Origin: Brassica napus
Lineage: Eukaryota > Streptophyta > Magnoliopsida > Brassicales > Brassicaceae
Direction of reading: 5' to 3'
NCBI RefSeq assembly: GCF_020379485.1
Contig: NC_063450.1
Coordinates: 52,971,374-53,035,373 of the forward strand
DNA length: 64,000 bases
Position numbers and translations under genes: made by a program
Shown: piece after piece, positions 19,824 to 32,079 of the stretch
Layout of the letters: the number at the start of each line of letters is the position of its first letter
How positions within the stretch are numbered: the stretch's first letter is position 1
The notes under the pieces: generated by a model
Databases searched by the model: none
What the model saw: the letters and a program-made list of their open reading frames with translations, nothing else
Told to the model about the DNA's origin: nothing

Positions 19824-21170
19824 ATGAAGAAGCCATCAAGCAGAAGCCAAAGAGGGAGCAGAGGTATCAAAGGGAAGCATGTCCTGCAGATATGTGTTCT
19901 GCTTGGAGTTTGCATCTGGTTAGTCTATCAAGTGAAGTATTCTCATGATAAGAAGAAGGAATTCTATGAGACAGATGGCAAGAAGTTGTTAGAGAAGGAA
20001 GATGGGTTGGTGAAGCTTGGGAGAAAAGATCTTCTTCCCGGTTATCATAACCAGAACGAGAAGGAGAAACATGTGGAAGAAGACGAGGATGAAGAAGAGA
20101 AAGAGAGCAAGAGTAAAGTAGAGAATGGTACTCATGAGGAGGAGGAAGAGAAGGAAGAAGATGAAGTAGCTGAGGAGGATGACGAAGATAAGAGCAAGCT
20201 AGGAGAGGAAGTAGGTGAAGAGGATGAGGATGAAAGCAAGCATGAGGAAGATGATATCGATGAACAAGATCAAAGTAAGACGGCTGGAGATAAAGATGAT
20301 GAATCGCTTGAAGAAGAGAAGGAGAGTGATGAGAAAGAAAAAGAAAAAGAGAGTAATAATGCAGATGAGACTGATATGACCGTTGATGAGGCGCGCGAGG
20401 AGCATTACAAGGCTGATGATGCTTCCAGTGCAGTGTCTCATGAGTCTCGGATACTGAACACTGAGAAATTAAATGAAAGTTCTGATAATTCAACAGGAAC
20501 AGCTCAGGAGAACAATACTAATGCCACTGTAAGCGAGGTAGAGGTTCAGAAGGAACCTGTCTTGAAGTTAGGAGAAGCTGTTGAAGATGAAACAACCACA
20601 GAAGTGAAAGATGGTGACAGTGAATCCTCCACTTCCGAAGCAAAAAGCGTGGTGACTGAATCCAGAGGTGAAACAACAGTCAATGTGAATTCAACAAAAG
20701 CAGTTCTTGAAGCTTCAGGGTATCTGCAGAATGAAACAAAAATCATGCAAGAACGGAGTCAAGAAGATGGTTCACCTCCTTCTGAGTTACAGACTGTCAT
20801 CAAACTTGAGCAGACCCGTAATGAGTCTGATCCCAACGTCACTGTTTCTGCAAACGTTACCAACATAGATCCCATTCAAGATGAGTCCAGGAACTCGACT
20901 TCAGATTCTTCTTTAATTGAAAACATCTCAGGCTCGAACACAACTGAGGTGAAGGAGAATACAAGGTCTGAAGGTAGTGATGATGAAACAGTTGAATATA
21001 AGGAAAGTTCAAACCAGTTCTCCACAGAGCAAAAGGACGAAGTAGATGATACTCCTGAAAGCACAATGTTGCAAGAAGAGAGAGAAGCTCTCACTGATCC
21101 ACAAACTCTGCCGGATATAAGAATAGAAGGGAATGAAGAAGATGAAGAAGAAGTGATCTCAGCAGAGTAA
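19824..21170 (+). CDS. Acidic Glu/Asp-rich single-pass membrane protein, function unknown
   Basis: 448 residues from the ATG at 19824. A Lys/Arg-rich N-terminus (MKKPSSRSQRGSRGIKGKH) precedes one hydrophobic segment at about residues 20-38 (VLQICVLLGVCIWLVYQV). The rest is a very acidic, low-complexity domain (Glu/Asp/Lys/Ser), with several Asn-x-Ser/Thr sequons in its second half and a conserved-looking KLGRKDLLPG just after the membrane segment. This suggests a type II membrane protein with a disordered luminal domain (inference). A leader intron appears to run from 19344 to 19773 (GTAACT ... CACAG). The position matches At4g33740, often labelled Myb-like by low-complexity similarity; I see no MYB repeat. 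An upstream in-frame GTG at 19797 is not used as a start. Confidence 0.85.
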   Translation: MKKPSSRSQRGSRGIKGKHVLQICVLLGVCIWLVYQVKYSHDKKKEFYETDGKKLLEKEDGLVKLGRKDLLPGYHNQNEKEKHVEEDEDEEEKESKSKVENGTHEEEEEKEEDEVAEEDDEDKSKLGEEVGEEDEDESKHEEDDIDEQDQSKTAGDKDDESLEEEKESDEKEKEKESNNADETDMTVDEAREEHYKADDASSAVSHESRILNTEKLNESSDNSTGTAQENNTNATVSEVEVQKEPVLKLGEAVEDETTTEVKDGDSESSTSEAKSVVTESRGETTVNVNSTKAVLEASGYLQNETKIMQERSQEDGSPPSELQTVIKLEQTRNESDPNVTVSANVTNIDPIQDESRNSTSDSSLIENISGSNTTEVKENTRSEGSDDETVEYKESSNQFSTEQKDEVDDTPESTMLQEEREALTDPQTLPDIRIEGNEEDEEEVISAE

Positions 21171-21641
21171 AATGAAGCTGGATAAGTTATGTCTATGGAG
21201 TTTTCTGCTTTTGTAGCTATGTCTAGTAAAAGCTTAAATGTATGCCTGTCTCTGTTGGTTCCCCAAAACTGTATATTAATCTTCAACTTTGGCTATGGAT
21301 TTGCTTTCACTAGTCTTCAGGAAAACTAAGTTCAATATTTAACAGTAGAGCTCAACAAATATTCAGCTAAGGTGGTTTTGGTCTTTCTCTTGCATCAACT
21401 GTCCGAAACAGCAACAATCATGTCTTCAAGTAGAAACCCATTTCTATGTATTTTTAAAAACTCAGAATCACTAATCAAAAACTTGTTATCTGATAAAGCT
21501 TTCCAAAAGGTGAGAGCTAGTTCTGTACAAAATACATAATTAGTCATTAATTATTCTTTTCCCCCACTGCTCTTACATCAGCTTAATTAAAACCAAACCC
21601 TCCTTAGAAGAAGAACATCTGATAAGTTCTCACCCAACTTT
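21171..21641. other. Convergent 3' flanks
   Basis: 3' UTRs of the acidic protein gene (+) and the inositol kinase gene (-). Nothing else recognised. Confidence 0.5.
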
Positions 21642-24010
21642 TCATTTATAGTGTCTCTTCTTATGTTTAGCTTGCGCCAGATTGTGGAAGAAATCTACAA
21701 CTACTGGCTCGTAATCTGGCATCTTTCCATAACCTGCAAAATGGAATTTTCAAAAGTTCATTTGTCTGCTTCTCTGACAAAATCATATTCAAACTACACA
21801 GAAGCTTCAAATACAAAGACTTGCCAGGGAAATAATTGATGTCAATAACAGAAAACACGTTCTTGCTCCCATGTTCCCTGATCATGTCTATGTTGAAAAG
21901 CCGAAGTCCCTATCAATACAAAGCAACAAGTTACAGAAAAGAAGAAACAAACTTGAAGTGGGAAAATGTGAGGAAGCAGCAAATTTAATTACCAATAAGG
22001 TTCGTAGCTCTTTCACAAGGGCCTCAAGGAAAGGCTTTGGAGGCAGCTCAGCAACGCTAGGTTCCAAATCTGCGTTATCCGCTGAAGCAGCTGCAGATGA
22101 AACCCTCGGGAATTTGAAGACGCCATTAGCTTTGGCTTTTTCGCAGTTACTACTCACGTTTGGTAGAGAGAACCGTCTCACCACTTTTATGATATCACCC
22201 ACCACAAAGACCTTGAACATAACTCCACCTTCATGCACCAAAACAAAAGAATAAAGATACATTCTGTATTTTACTAAAAGTGTTGAAGGTAAAACCACAA
22301 ATAGTACCATGATTAACAAACTCTTGCAGGACTAAAGGCGGTTCAAGTTCTGCCAGCGAGCGCTTGTCGTAAGCTAAGAACAACTGATGTGACTTTGCAG
22401 TTCCATCGATCCAGAGTGGCTTTGCAACTGGGACAAAATTGAAGTAAGTTTAAGACCCCAATCATATTATTTGCTCACAATCATCATTTAATGTGAAGTT
22501 GTTGAACCTAGTGGAAATTTAAGACCAGCTTCAACAACTCGATCGGCACTAGATGCTGAATCTTTCAAGACAACCAATTGTTTTGGAACATAAATGCTGC
22601 CTACAGGGGATTTACCAAAGCAGAAGATTACTTATAGAGTTATTTAAGAGAGTTTTTGAATTTATTATGTCAAAAGAATTTAAGAAAATTATTACCACTG
22701 CAATCAGATAGATTCAAATCTGCCATACCCTGAAGCATGGACTGTCGATTATAGATACGCTTTATTGCACTTGGAGGATCAAGCACAGTCACTTCAGGGT
22801 GTTTCTGCTGGTAATCCTACAAACATAGTTAAGCAAACATGAGACTATATAACAAGATATTGAGTTTGACAAAACAATACTAATCTAAGTGTATGTAAGG
22901 AATACAAAAATTCTCAAAAGTCCGAACCTCAATAACGTCTTGCCACTCATTTCCCAGTAGCTGCAAGTGCACAATCATATAATTCATTAGATTTCCAGCA
23001 AATAAAGAAAAAGGTTCATCTAAAAACATTCTTAGTTCCCACAAACCTTATGCAAGACGACATCAAATGGCCCTTGTTCAGAAAGTGGACGATTCAAATC
23101 GATGGGGACAAAGCAGATGCCTTTTCTCCTAAAATAGACACACAATACTGTTAACCCTTTATTCAAAAACTCAGCTGGAAAAAAAAAAAGGATGAAAGCT
23201 ATGGTTTGATTAGAAAGAAGCAAAAGAAACCTAACTATAAAAATCCTTTGTTTGAGGGATTCTAGAACACAATATTATAAGCAGAATCAGTCATTGTTTA
23301 AAGTAAAACCACCCATGTGGCTGAAGAAGATCTCCAAGCAATAGAGAAAAGGCAAAACATCAAAATTTTATTATTTTTTTCTGTAGAAGGCTAAAGTCAA
23401 AACTTCTAACAGAGACTAATCCAAAGGGATATATTCAAAGGAATATTCCCCATAGAAACAAGGTTCCAGATACCTCAAGTATACTAATAAGTGCATGTCT
23501 AAGCAAGGACTCATAAAGGACAAAAACATGGCAGATGACAAGACAGTAGCTAGTGGCTATGGTCCTCCACAACAGAATCATGCTATACCAAAACAAGAGC
23601 AAGGAAACAAGAACCAAATCTAGTTAAAATGTCAAAAGTCCTTTTGAAAATTTGAAAGTGAACAGTGGTCTCAGGAAAAGAAACACACACACTTGATTAT
23701 CATCAGACAAGCGCACTTGTGTTATGTTTAATTACCTAGCCATGAATTCAAGCTTGGGCTGCAAGAAACTCTTCTTCTTCTTGGAAGTCAGAGCATACCC
23801 CACCACGAGTTTCTGCGTCTGCTGAAACAGAGGCCGCTCGACCTGAAACGGCGCCGTTTCGGCCACCACTTCTCGGTTTTCCTCAGCGCCTTCCAATCTC
23901 ATACCAAGGTCTTCAAATCCGCCGCAGGAGAACCCTAGATTGCACGTAATCCTCAAATCACGCCTCAATCTGCCGGTCTCGATATCTCCGGAAGCGAGAG
24001 TCCCAAACAT
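21642..24010 (-). CDS. ITPK2: Inositol-tetrakisphosphate 1-kinase / inositol 1,3,4-trisphosphate 5/6-kinase
   Basis: ATP-grasp kinase phosphorylating inositol polyphosphates on the way to phytate and inositol pyrophosphates (family knowledge). Nine exons, complement(21642..21733, 21825..21909, 21993..22228, 22308..22427, 22508..22600, 22696..22816, 22928..22960, 23047..23128, 23736..24010), sum to 1137 nt, 378 residues, no stops. Visible family motifs: KLVVGYALTSKKKKSF near residue 65, ICFVPIDLNRPL, GPFDVVLHK, LDPPSAIKRIYNRQSMLQ, VAKPLWIDGTAKSHQL, PLVLQEFVNHGG, FKVFVVGDIIKVVRRFSLP and the metal-binding VIDINYFPGYGKMPDY. The penultimate intron uses a GC donor (CCTG/GCAAGT). The paralogue call follows the At4g33770 position and is less certain than the family. 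Confidence 0.93.
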
Positions 24011-24206
24011 TTTCTAGAGAGATGGGTAAGAAGAAAGGTAGATCCTTTTAAAGATCCTAGGCTCTGCTCTACAGTTTCAGGCTGCTGATACACGAGAAGA
24101 GAGAGAGAGAGATGCGCTCGAGACTATACGTGTTCGGTCACAAGTTCAGAGGCGAGAGAAATGAGATTTGTGAGAATGTTGAGGGAGTGATTAGACTCGG
24201 AATCAT

Positions 24207-24216
24207 GTATTTATAG
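24207..24216 (-). promoter_or_regulatory. TATA box of the inositol kinase gene
   Basis: Minus strand CTATAAATAC, about 200 bases before the start codon. The intervening leader is GA/CT-rich (for example the GAGA run at 24095-24112). Confidence 0.6.
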
Positions 24217-24787
24217 AGGAAGAAGAGAGATTGAATGAATTTTTCAAGAATAAAAGATATGTTAACAGTGAAAATGGTCGTTCCCTAAAGCTTTGCTGAT
24301 ATTTTTATTTTTTTGTTTTCTAAAACATAAAGACACTGTAGCTGCCAGAGTTTCTCCAAAACGACAATACTTTATTCTATCTTTACTAACCTTTTTTCGA
24401 ATTCCACCTAATTTGTTGTCAATGAGTTCCACGTAGTCTCTACATCAAATCCATATTCTTATAAAAGTATGAAACAAATATTTTTCGTACAGTATGTGTG
24501 TGACAAATCATATCATTATCCCATCCCTACCAATAACAATGAATCGCTTACTGTTTTCTTTTCTAATAAAACGAACTGGATACTGTTTTGGTGATGAACA
24601 ATTACAAAAGTACGTGTTAACTAACATATGGCTGTAGACCACTATGACATAGCTAACATCTTGATATGTATATGTATCACTAGTATTTGAGTTTCATGCA
24701 CATCGTACAAGTTGTAATACTAAATTCATTATCGTAGCGAGTTTTTCGTTGAACCTGGTGGTTGGAAGAACCATATATATGGATGAT

Positions 24788-24920
24788 ATGTTTAATGGAG
24801 AGTTTTAGAGTGGATTTCTTAGCGGAATATAAGAACCCGTTTCTTAACTTTTAACTAAAAAAAGCTAAAAACTGGTTCTTAAATAAGAAAACTTCACTCT
24901 AAAAACTCCTCATTAAACAT
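24788..24920. repeat. Short inverted-repeat element (MITE-like)
   Basis: ATGTTTAATGGAGAGTTTTA at the left is mirrored at the right by CTAAAAACTCCTCATTAAAC, with GAGTG/CACTC continuing inward, giving about 25-base imperfect arms around an AT-rich centre with TTCTTA and TAAGAA motifs. No clear target duplication. Confidence 0.55.
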
Positions 24921-26025
24921 GCTCTTAATGTCATCTGTAATATCTTCAAAATTCGTAAATATGTTATTTGTAAGAAGGGGGGAAATCAAACATGAAGAAT
25001 GATAGTTTAAATATAATTTAACAATACATGAAACGTCTAGAGAGAAAAGCTTTGCCCACCTTTTTGGGTATGAAAGCTTTCCCCACCTGATGTTGAGCAA
25101 TGGTGTTTGTTTGAGTAAGTCTTTTTCTAAAATGTTTTCTGCGTTTATTTGTCGCAATGATAGATAATTAATTGTTCTTTTTATATAATAAATCGCTGAC
25201 TTTTTAGGTGAAAAAGAGTTGCCATGAGTTCCAGAGGGACTGCGCGCGGTGGCCTCTTGAGCAGGCTCGAAGCCTAGAGTTGGAGGCTATTAGGGTTCTA
25301 CGGTACTCGATTTGACTAGTTTTTTTTCTTTGATTTTTGAAGACGCTGAAGCTTTGGATAAGCTTGTTTGTTAATATAATTGTTCGCACCCGCATGCATA
25401 TTTGATACTAGCAATCAATCATACGTGCCCACTACTGAAATTATTTTAAAAACTTTGATATCTGTCGATTTGTTTATTGGTAGTTTGATACACACAAAAG
25501 TTAAGATAAAGCAATTAATATTTTATGATATGGAAAAGCAAATGTTGCAAAATGTCTAACAGGTAACTTGAAGATCTTTTTCTGGTGAGTCAGGTCTTAG
25601 ATCACGTTTAATTAAAAATACTAAATTGTTAAGTCTATTGATTTCCAACTTATATCATATTTTAACATAGTATAATAAGTTGTTGATAAATGTAATTTAC
25701 TTTACAGGAATATATATCTATACACAACATGCGAGGGATCGGAATATGCTCTCTTTATTAGGCAGAAGAGTCTCTTGTTTCTCGCAGAGTTTTGATAGAT
25801 TAACCAAATATTAAATTACATAATCATTGCTTCATTAGTAGTAAGCCTTGGTCATGTTTACAATAAGCTATTTAGCTATCATTCACAATAGCTATTTAGC
25901 TATTCATGTTTCATATCTTGAAATATTAATAACCATTATATATAGGTATTTTGTATAAAACATTATAACTCTAGCATGATATTTTATTACTAGGTATTAT
26001 TTTGATTTCATATACCAGTCATTTT
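24921..26025. other. Intergenic, little recognised
   Basis: AT-rich. A 100-base GC-richer patch at 25205-25300 (GAGTTGCCATGAGTTCCAGA ... GGCCTCTTGAGCAGGCTCGA) may be a gene fragment but I could not identify it. Short direct repeats of AGCTATTTAGCTAT occur at 25867 and 25889. Confidence 0.45.
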
Positions 26026-26038
26026 CTGTTTTGTGTTT

Positions 26039-26677
26039 TTTTTTTTTGATCAACAAACTTCATTAGTGCAAGTAGTTAGGCAGATGCCATTACACAAACT
26101 TCACCTACCAAAATGTTTTTGGCTAGGCTATCAGCAATGCTGTTTTTCTCTCGTGAAAGCCACTCAAAAGAGATAAAATCAAAACATTCGACCATAAATA
26201 AAATGTCAGCAACAGTTCCATAGATCTCCATGTTTGAATTTCCTTCCTTGATAGCTTTGACAAGTTGGGTTGAGTCCGATTGGCATCGGATTTCTTTGAT
26301 TTCCAAGTTCCTGCAGTAACAAAGAGCTTGACGTAGAGCTAAACTTTCAGCTACAAGAGGAGAATTTGTACAATTTGCAATTTCAGAAGAGTTATAAGAT
26401 CTCTCTGGTGAGAAGAGGGTCCAACCAAGTCCTGCCTTTTTTGTGCGTTCATCCCAGGCAGCATATAGCAGCCTCGAGGGATTGTCGGAGCAGGTGGCGG
26501 TTGATGACAGCGTGTCTGAGTTTCTTTTTTTTTGATTGACTTGCCATTCTCGAGCAGCAGCAATAGCTTTTGAGAGAGTTTCCTCCGCGGAGATAATCCT
26601 TTTGTTGAAAACCAGTGTGTTTCTTGATATCCAAATCTGCCATAAAATCCAAGGGGCTAAAGGTCCCTGAGCAATAC
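26039..26677 (-). mobile_element. 5'-truncated LINE retrotransposon with RNase H domain, poly(A) and 13-bp target duplication
   Basis: The minus strand encodes the C-terminal RNase H-like domain of a plant LINE: upstream LAPWILWQIWISRNTLVFN and AAREWQ, then WTLFSPER, LVAESLALRQALCYCRNLEI, IRCQSDSTQLVKAI and SFEWLSREKNSIADSLAKN. It ends at a poly(A) (T-run on plus, 26036-26047). The 13-base CTGTTTTGTGTTT occurs directly at both edges (26026-26038 and 26678-26690), the target-site duplication expected of target-primed reverse transcription. Only about 0.64 kb remains, so the copy is dead on arrival. No other protein domain is present. Confidence 0.88.
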
Positions 26678-26690
26678 CTGTTTTGTGTTT

Positions 26691-29007
26691 AGATTACAAT
26701 AATACAACTCCGAATATGTTATTTTGACCTAATACGTTAGATAGATTAGGTTTTGTTTTCAACTGAGATGTAAAACATGTGATTCTATAATTCATTTGCA
26801 TATGGGGCAGATAGAATACGATACTTGATGCTATAGATATACATACAGTGACATGACTTCTCAGGTGCTGGCGATTAACTAATTGTCGAATCGTATACCG
26901 AGTTGACTATCTCTCTGGTCGGACATATTTATGTGATCGTTGCTAACAAAGTAATGCATATGCTTTTATTCTACTACATCTGACAGTTGACTTCCATATA
27001 AGAGTCTACTTCTCTATTTTTTGGTGAATGGAATATTTGTATACGTCAAGGTGAGAAAAAAATAAAACTTATCTGTACATGGAGATTATGCAGATATACT
27101 TATTCGACTGATCGTTACGTAAAAAGCAATGCATACGCGAGATGACCATCTAACATGAGTGTTCTTTCACCTAACATATTTGGTCATAGTGAAGAAATCC
27201 GCAATGTTAAAATGTATGTAACTTTCACATTAAGGTGAACTACTATAAATCGTGTGTATCTTCGAATATTGTTTTTTTTGATTAATGGATCTTCTAATCA
27301 TGTATTAAATTATTTTTATAAGAGTCTGGAGTTGGGATCCAAATCAACACTAAAGTTGACGATGCTGCCCGACATATATTTCTTTTTATTCTTACAAGCC
27401 GATGCGTATATCATTTTTATTATTACTAAGATGTGTCTATTACTTTAGCAAAAAAAAAAGATGTGTTTATTTATTTTGGAAATAGAATATATATATATAT
27501 AGACAAATTGTATGCAGAACCTGGTATGTATAATACTATGCATGGTGTTGTGTTGTCTCTGTGTATATATGTGTACCACTAAGTGCGAATAAAAGGTACA
27601 TAAGAACATCAAACTTAAAAATGCATCTTAGTGGAATTTCATACACCCACTAATCTTTTGGCATTATTGTCGACTTTTAGCCTTTTGTGGGTGTTTAGTT
27701 GGTTTTTGTTTTAGGTGCAAATATGCTTATGTATCGTCATTTTGTAAGTGCATTAGAACATATCCTCGGCTTTTAATATCAACTTTATAAACTTCTCTTC
27801 TCTATATTGTCAATATATTCTTTAACAATAATAACAAAACAAAACGTTCTATAACTGATCTCCCTTATGAGGTCTCTCGTTCAAATTCCATTCCTGAATA
27901 CATTATGATTATGAGTGAGTTAACACGATTACATCTTCTATTATATTAAGCTAACAACAAATCCAATAGAAGGCAAAGATTTGTAGTCTTGGGAGCTGGC
28001 ATATAAATCAAGCCGAATCTTAACCGAATTTTTTATATCATCAAAACCAAAAAAAGAGTAACTGTATATAGACATGTTTCATTATTTTTATACAAAACAA
28101 CAAAACCACCCCTCTAACCTGTAAACTTATGAAACTCCGTGATTTATTTGTACTTTTCTTGGACCCTATGTATAGAGTATAATAGGACATTTAAGCAAAT
28201 TGTATCCTGACTATACAACCATAACCCAAATATACGACCGCAGACCCCCAAAACGAAGAAAATCTCCTAGATATAATTACTCTAACACCCTTTTGTAGTC
28301 GGGGATAAGTGGTTCCGATTATGAGTATGTAATGGTATTATCGAAATACGTCTATGCACTCTCAGGTTCAACTTTGGACCAAGAGGTGGTGTGTTTTATC
28401 GTTTTAAATACCAAGATATGAAATTATCTCCAAAAACTTCAAACTGGAGCTTCTTGGTTACCTTGTTTGTAACCTTCACTTTGTTGCATCAGTGAAAAGA
28501 AGTTAAGTTTGGACCTTTCAATGCACATCAGATTTGGACCTTCCAGACAGCCACGCATACGATGTGGAGAGAACGAAATCTCGCAGGATGGTGGCTTGGT
28601 TCAGCTTAAGGATAAACAATTCAGCATAGAAGAATAAATAGTCTTTTTCCTTTTTATCGTTTACAAAAAAAAAATTGGTAAATAAAAGTAACATTCATTC
28701 AAAAAAAAAAAAGTTAAGTTAAAAATTGAGAAGCCTTGCTTGAAAGGTAAAAGTACGATTCTGTATATGGTTTGTTTATTTAGAAAACTACAGTGTCATC
28801 GAATCACATCATTGGAATGCTACAAACATTACATTCTTCTACTTACTAAATCATCAGACAATGCCAAAGAACATCATATCCACTGTAACTCACTCCTTTC
28901 TCATTCTAAAATCATCTGTGGTTTTATTGTCTTCCAAGAGCCTAAACCTATTTTTGGCTCTCAAACGTCAGAAACTTGATATTTTCTGAAGCATAAAAGT
29001 GAATTAA
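26691..29007. other. Long intergenic stretch, nothing recognised
   Basis: 2.3 kb of AT-rich sequence with microsatellite patches (TA tract near 27490) and no convincing coding sequence. In the syntenic Arabidopsis block a fatty acyl reductase gene (CER4) would be expected nearby; I see no trace of it. Confidence 0.5.
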
Positions 29008-30334
29008 TCAAGAAGCTGGTTGCACCCCATTCCATGCACGGGGGTCATCAGCAAGTTCATTGATCCTGTTGTTGCGGCTTTCTTGTACGTATGCTACACC
29101 AGCCCAAATTCCCCGTATAAATAGAATGCTTGTAAATACAATAGTCCCAAGTGTGCAAGCTACCTGCATTCCACCATCAAAAGATTGTCTCTCTCGAATA
29201 CATAAAAAAAAAAATTGAAGAATATGTCCGTTAGCTAAAGTGTTCAATCAACTACAAATAGTCAAGCCTTGCGCGCTATATTTGTTATCTTCATGCAGAT
29301 ATGCGAAAAGACTGATCTAAACACCTTAAAAGGTGACTAAAATCAGATTTTATAAAAAAAGAAACAAAAGGAAAGTCAAATAATTAAAGAAGATCCATTA
29401 CTGGCTAGCCTCTTCCATGCTGATATATGTGTGAGTAGAATAAAAACAGAGAGAGGCGGTGCTTAATTTGAGTTAAGTAACGTTTTCTATATCATTGAGT
29501 TTTGTAGATGCCATAAAAATAGATTCACTACAACAACTGAACTCATTAACACTGATGCTATCCTCTCTCTCTATTCAAAGTTATTATAGATACAGACTTC
29601 TACCATAATCCAATTACGAACATATAGCAATCAAGTGTAACGAAACAAAACAATCAACTCCAGGACTAAAGTTATTACCTCGAGAAAGGCCTTCAAGATC
29701 CATAAAAATGCAAGTATAAGTACGCCGTTCACTGAGAAGCCCACCTATACAAAACAAAACTATCAGCAGATGCAGAGAACTTGCTGAGATCTTAAATCAG
29801 ATTTGATTGATCATCAATTTAAAATCGAAAGTTCGAGACTTTACCAGCTTGGTGGAGATGGAAACAGGCAAAACAGATCGGACGGCTTTCCTTGCTCGCT
29901 TCGAAACTTTTCTGAAGACATTCTCGACGAACCTAAGTAAAAGATCCAAGCTTCTATCTTCTTCTTCCTCCTCCTCGTCTTCGTCCTCTTCGTAATCCTC
30001 ATCGAACCCATACTCCGGTTTGATCTTCTTGTTCCAGCTCCGATCACCGTCTACGAAACCATCCCTCCTCCCCTGTTCAAACCCAGAAACAGTTCAGACA
30101 ACATTCAATCGTGTTAGATATATACAAGTCGACAAAGACAGAAGTCGGACATACGTTGATGAAGTCGCGGGGTCGCCGGGAAGCAAAAAGGGAAGTGGAA
30201 GGAGGATCAGGGGTTCTGGTTCTGGAGATGATTAGGGTTTTGGGAGTGGAGATGAAGAAAGAGAGAGGCGATCGTGATCGGGTGTTGAGAAGAGCGAGAG
30301 AAGACGGCGATGATATTGATGCGGACAGTGGCAT
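29008..30334 (-). CDS. Predicted organelle-targeted protein with two transmembrane helices
   Basis: Four exons, complement(29008..29163, 29679..29744, 29845..30072, 30155..30334), 630 nt, 209 residues. The N-terminus (MPLSASISSPSSLALLNTRS) is rich in Ser/Thr/Arg and lacks acidic residues, like a chloroplast transit peptide. An acidic stretch of about 17 residues follows PEYGFDEDYEED, then a basic region (RKVSKRARKAVRS) and two hydrophobic helices, GVLILAFLWILKAFL and TLGTIVFTSILFIRGIWAGV, and a hydrophilic tail (NRINELADDPRAWNGVQPAS). All splice sites are GT-AG and frames match. The position corresponds to about At4g33780; I do not recognise a biochemical function, so none is given. Confidence 0.82.
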
Positions 30335-30569
30335 CGTTTGTTACGCATTAGACAGTTCTGTGTTTTTTTCTCTCTCTCTCTCTGTTTTGTAATAAAATGT
30401 TTACTTCTTTATTGATTTTCCTTTATCTTGGGCCACGTTTAGATGGACCATAATACAATCAGGCCCATTAGGTTTGGTTAATCACCTCTTTAATATTAAT
30501 CGAAAACATTACGACCACGTGTCACCGTGAAAGCGAAATTCAGAATTCTTAGCGAAATAAATTGGTCAA

Positions 30570-31436
30570 TCTTAACTTATATTAAACATTTTATTAAACT
30601 AACTATTAAACTAATAAATAGTAAAAAAAAAAAAAATTCGCATTTTCTTTAAATAAAATCTACGGAATTACCTAATATGATGAACGTGTATATTTGACAA
30701 TCAATGATTGTAAATAATAAATAATTGATAATGATTTTTGTATCTTAGCTATTTTTTGTTTAATTTTAATTATTGAAAGACATTAAACAACCACATTAAT
30801 TATATAATAAAAATAATAATTTTTTTCTTATATGTTATATTTTAAATTTTTAAAATGACTATAAATTACTAAAAACATTATATGTCTCACAATAATTTTG
30901 TGATCAATAATTTAAATTTTTTGGCATTAACAAGATACAAATGATCATAAATCGTATAAATATGAAGTCTCATTTATTAGACATTCATATTATATATTAA
31001 TATAGTTTAAAATTAAACTATATAACATAGAAAAATACTTAAATATAATCATTTCTAGATTTGTATTGAAAAAAGTATTAAAACCTTAATATTTTAATTT
31101 TGAAATTTGCATTCAAAAATTCGTACATTAGAAATTAAGTGTTTATCATATGAATATGAATTATCAATAATAAATATTTTTATTGAAATATATTATATAT
31201 CTATGTCCATGTCATTGAAATTTAGTTATATACCATATAAAATAAATAAAATGATTGTTTTGATTTATTTACTAAAAAAACATCGTAAGTAAACAAGATG
31301 TATTGTTTCGATTTATGTCTTTACTCTAATTTAATTATATACATAATACATAAATGAATACAAATAAATAATAATAGATAAAAATTAATTTTATATAAAA
31401 CATATATTCCGTGCAATTGTGCGGATCTTAAGCTAG
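30570..31436 (+). mobile_element. Non-autonomous Helitron, about 867 bp
   Basis: The 3' end is typical of Brassicaceae Helitrons: hairpin CCGTGCAATTGTGCGG at 31409-31424, 8 bases, then CTAG at 31433-31436 followed by host T. The 5' end TCTTAACTTATATTAAAC at 30570, preceded by A, matches the TC...TTATATTAAA start of ATREP-type elements. The interior is AT-rich and non-coding. No target duplication is expected. The 3' end is secure; the 5' end is by pattern only. Confidence 0.72.
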
Positions 31437-32079
31437 TAAATATTGTATCGAACGTGAACCTCGTGTTATTATTTTTTTCTGACGATATAGGATTTAAATT
31501 TAATTATACTTTTAATTTACGGTTATATATTAAAGTGTTAAAGTTTTTGTTTGTTTGACTTAACAAAAATGCACCCATGGAAGAAAACTTAATAGCTACT
31601 TAAGTTTGCTACACTTATGACAAGAAAAATTGCAATTGGAGTGTTGTAAACCAAGAGTAACGTACATAAGGGAGGCTACAAGGAAAAGCTCGTTTATGGG
31701 AAATTGCAAAAAGAGGGAGAAAAAAGAAGAGATTCAGAACAAATGGAGATTTGAGAACCTTTCTTTGTTCCTATCTCTTCATTTTTGGTTTCTTCTATAA
31801 CACTTTTTTGCTTTAGCCCTTCATTTCTTACTTGAATCCATACAAGCTTCCAAATTGTCCAAAATAGTTGCTCTTCATTTCGATCTTCACACTAAAACCC
31901 ACCTGCTAATTAGGTACAACGTTTTAGTCAGAATTTAATATATACCACAAAATTGGTAAAGTAAGAGTAAACAAGTAGTTAATATATATATATAATAGTA
32001 TATATTTTACTTAACTGGTTATCTAGTATCTTGTTTCCATTTGCAAATAACCATATTGTTCTTGGAATGCTGCTTTGTC
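31437..32079. other. Intergenic / 3' flank of the SOFL gene
   Basis: AT-rich with a TA tract near 31984-31993. Nothing else recognised. Confidence 0.5.

Noticed and set aside
19867..20493. 208-residue minus-strand frame opposite the acidic protein
   Set aside because: His/Leu/Ser-rich antisense of a Glu/Asp/Lys-rich coding sequence; a compositional shadow.
27870..27900. Possible Pol III B box (GTTCAAATTCC)
   Set aside because: No matching A box or tRNA/SINE body around it.
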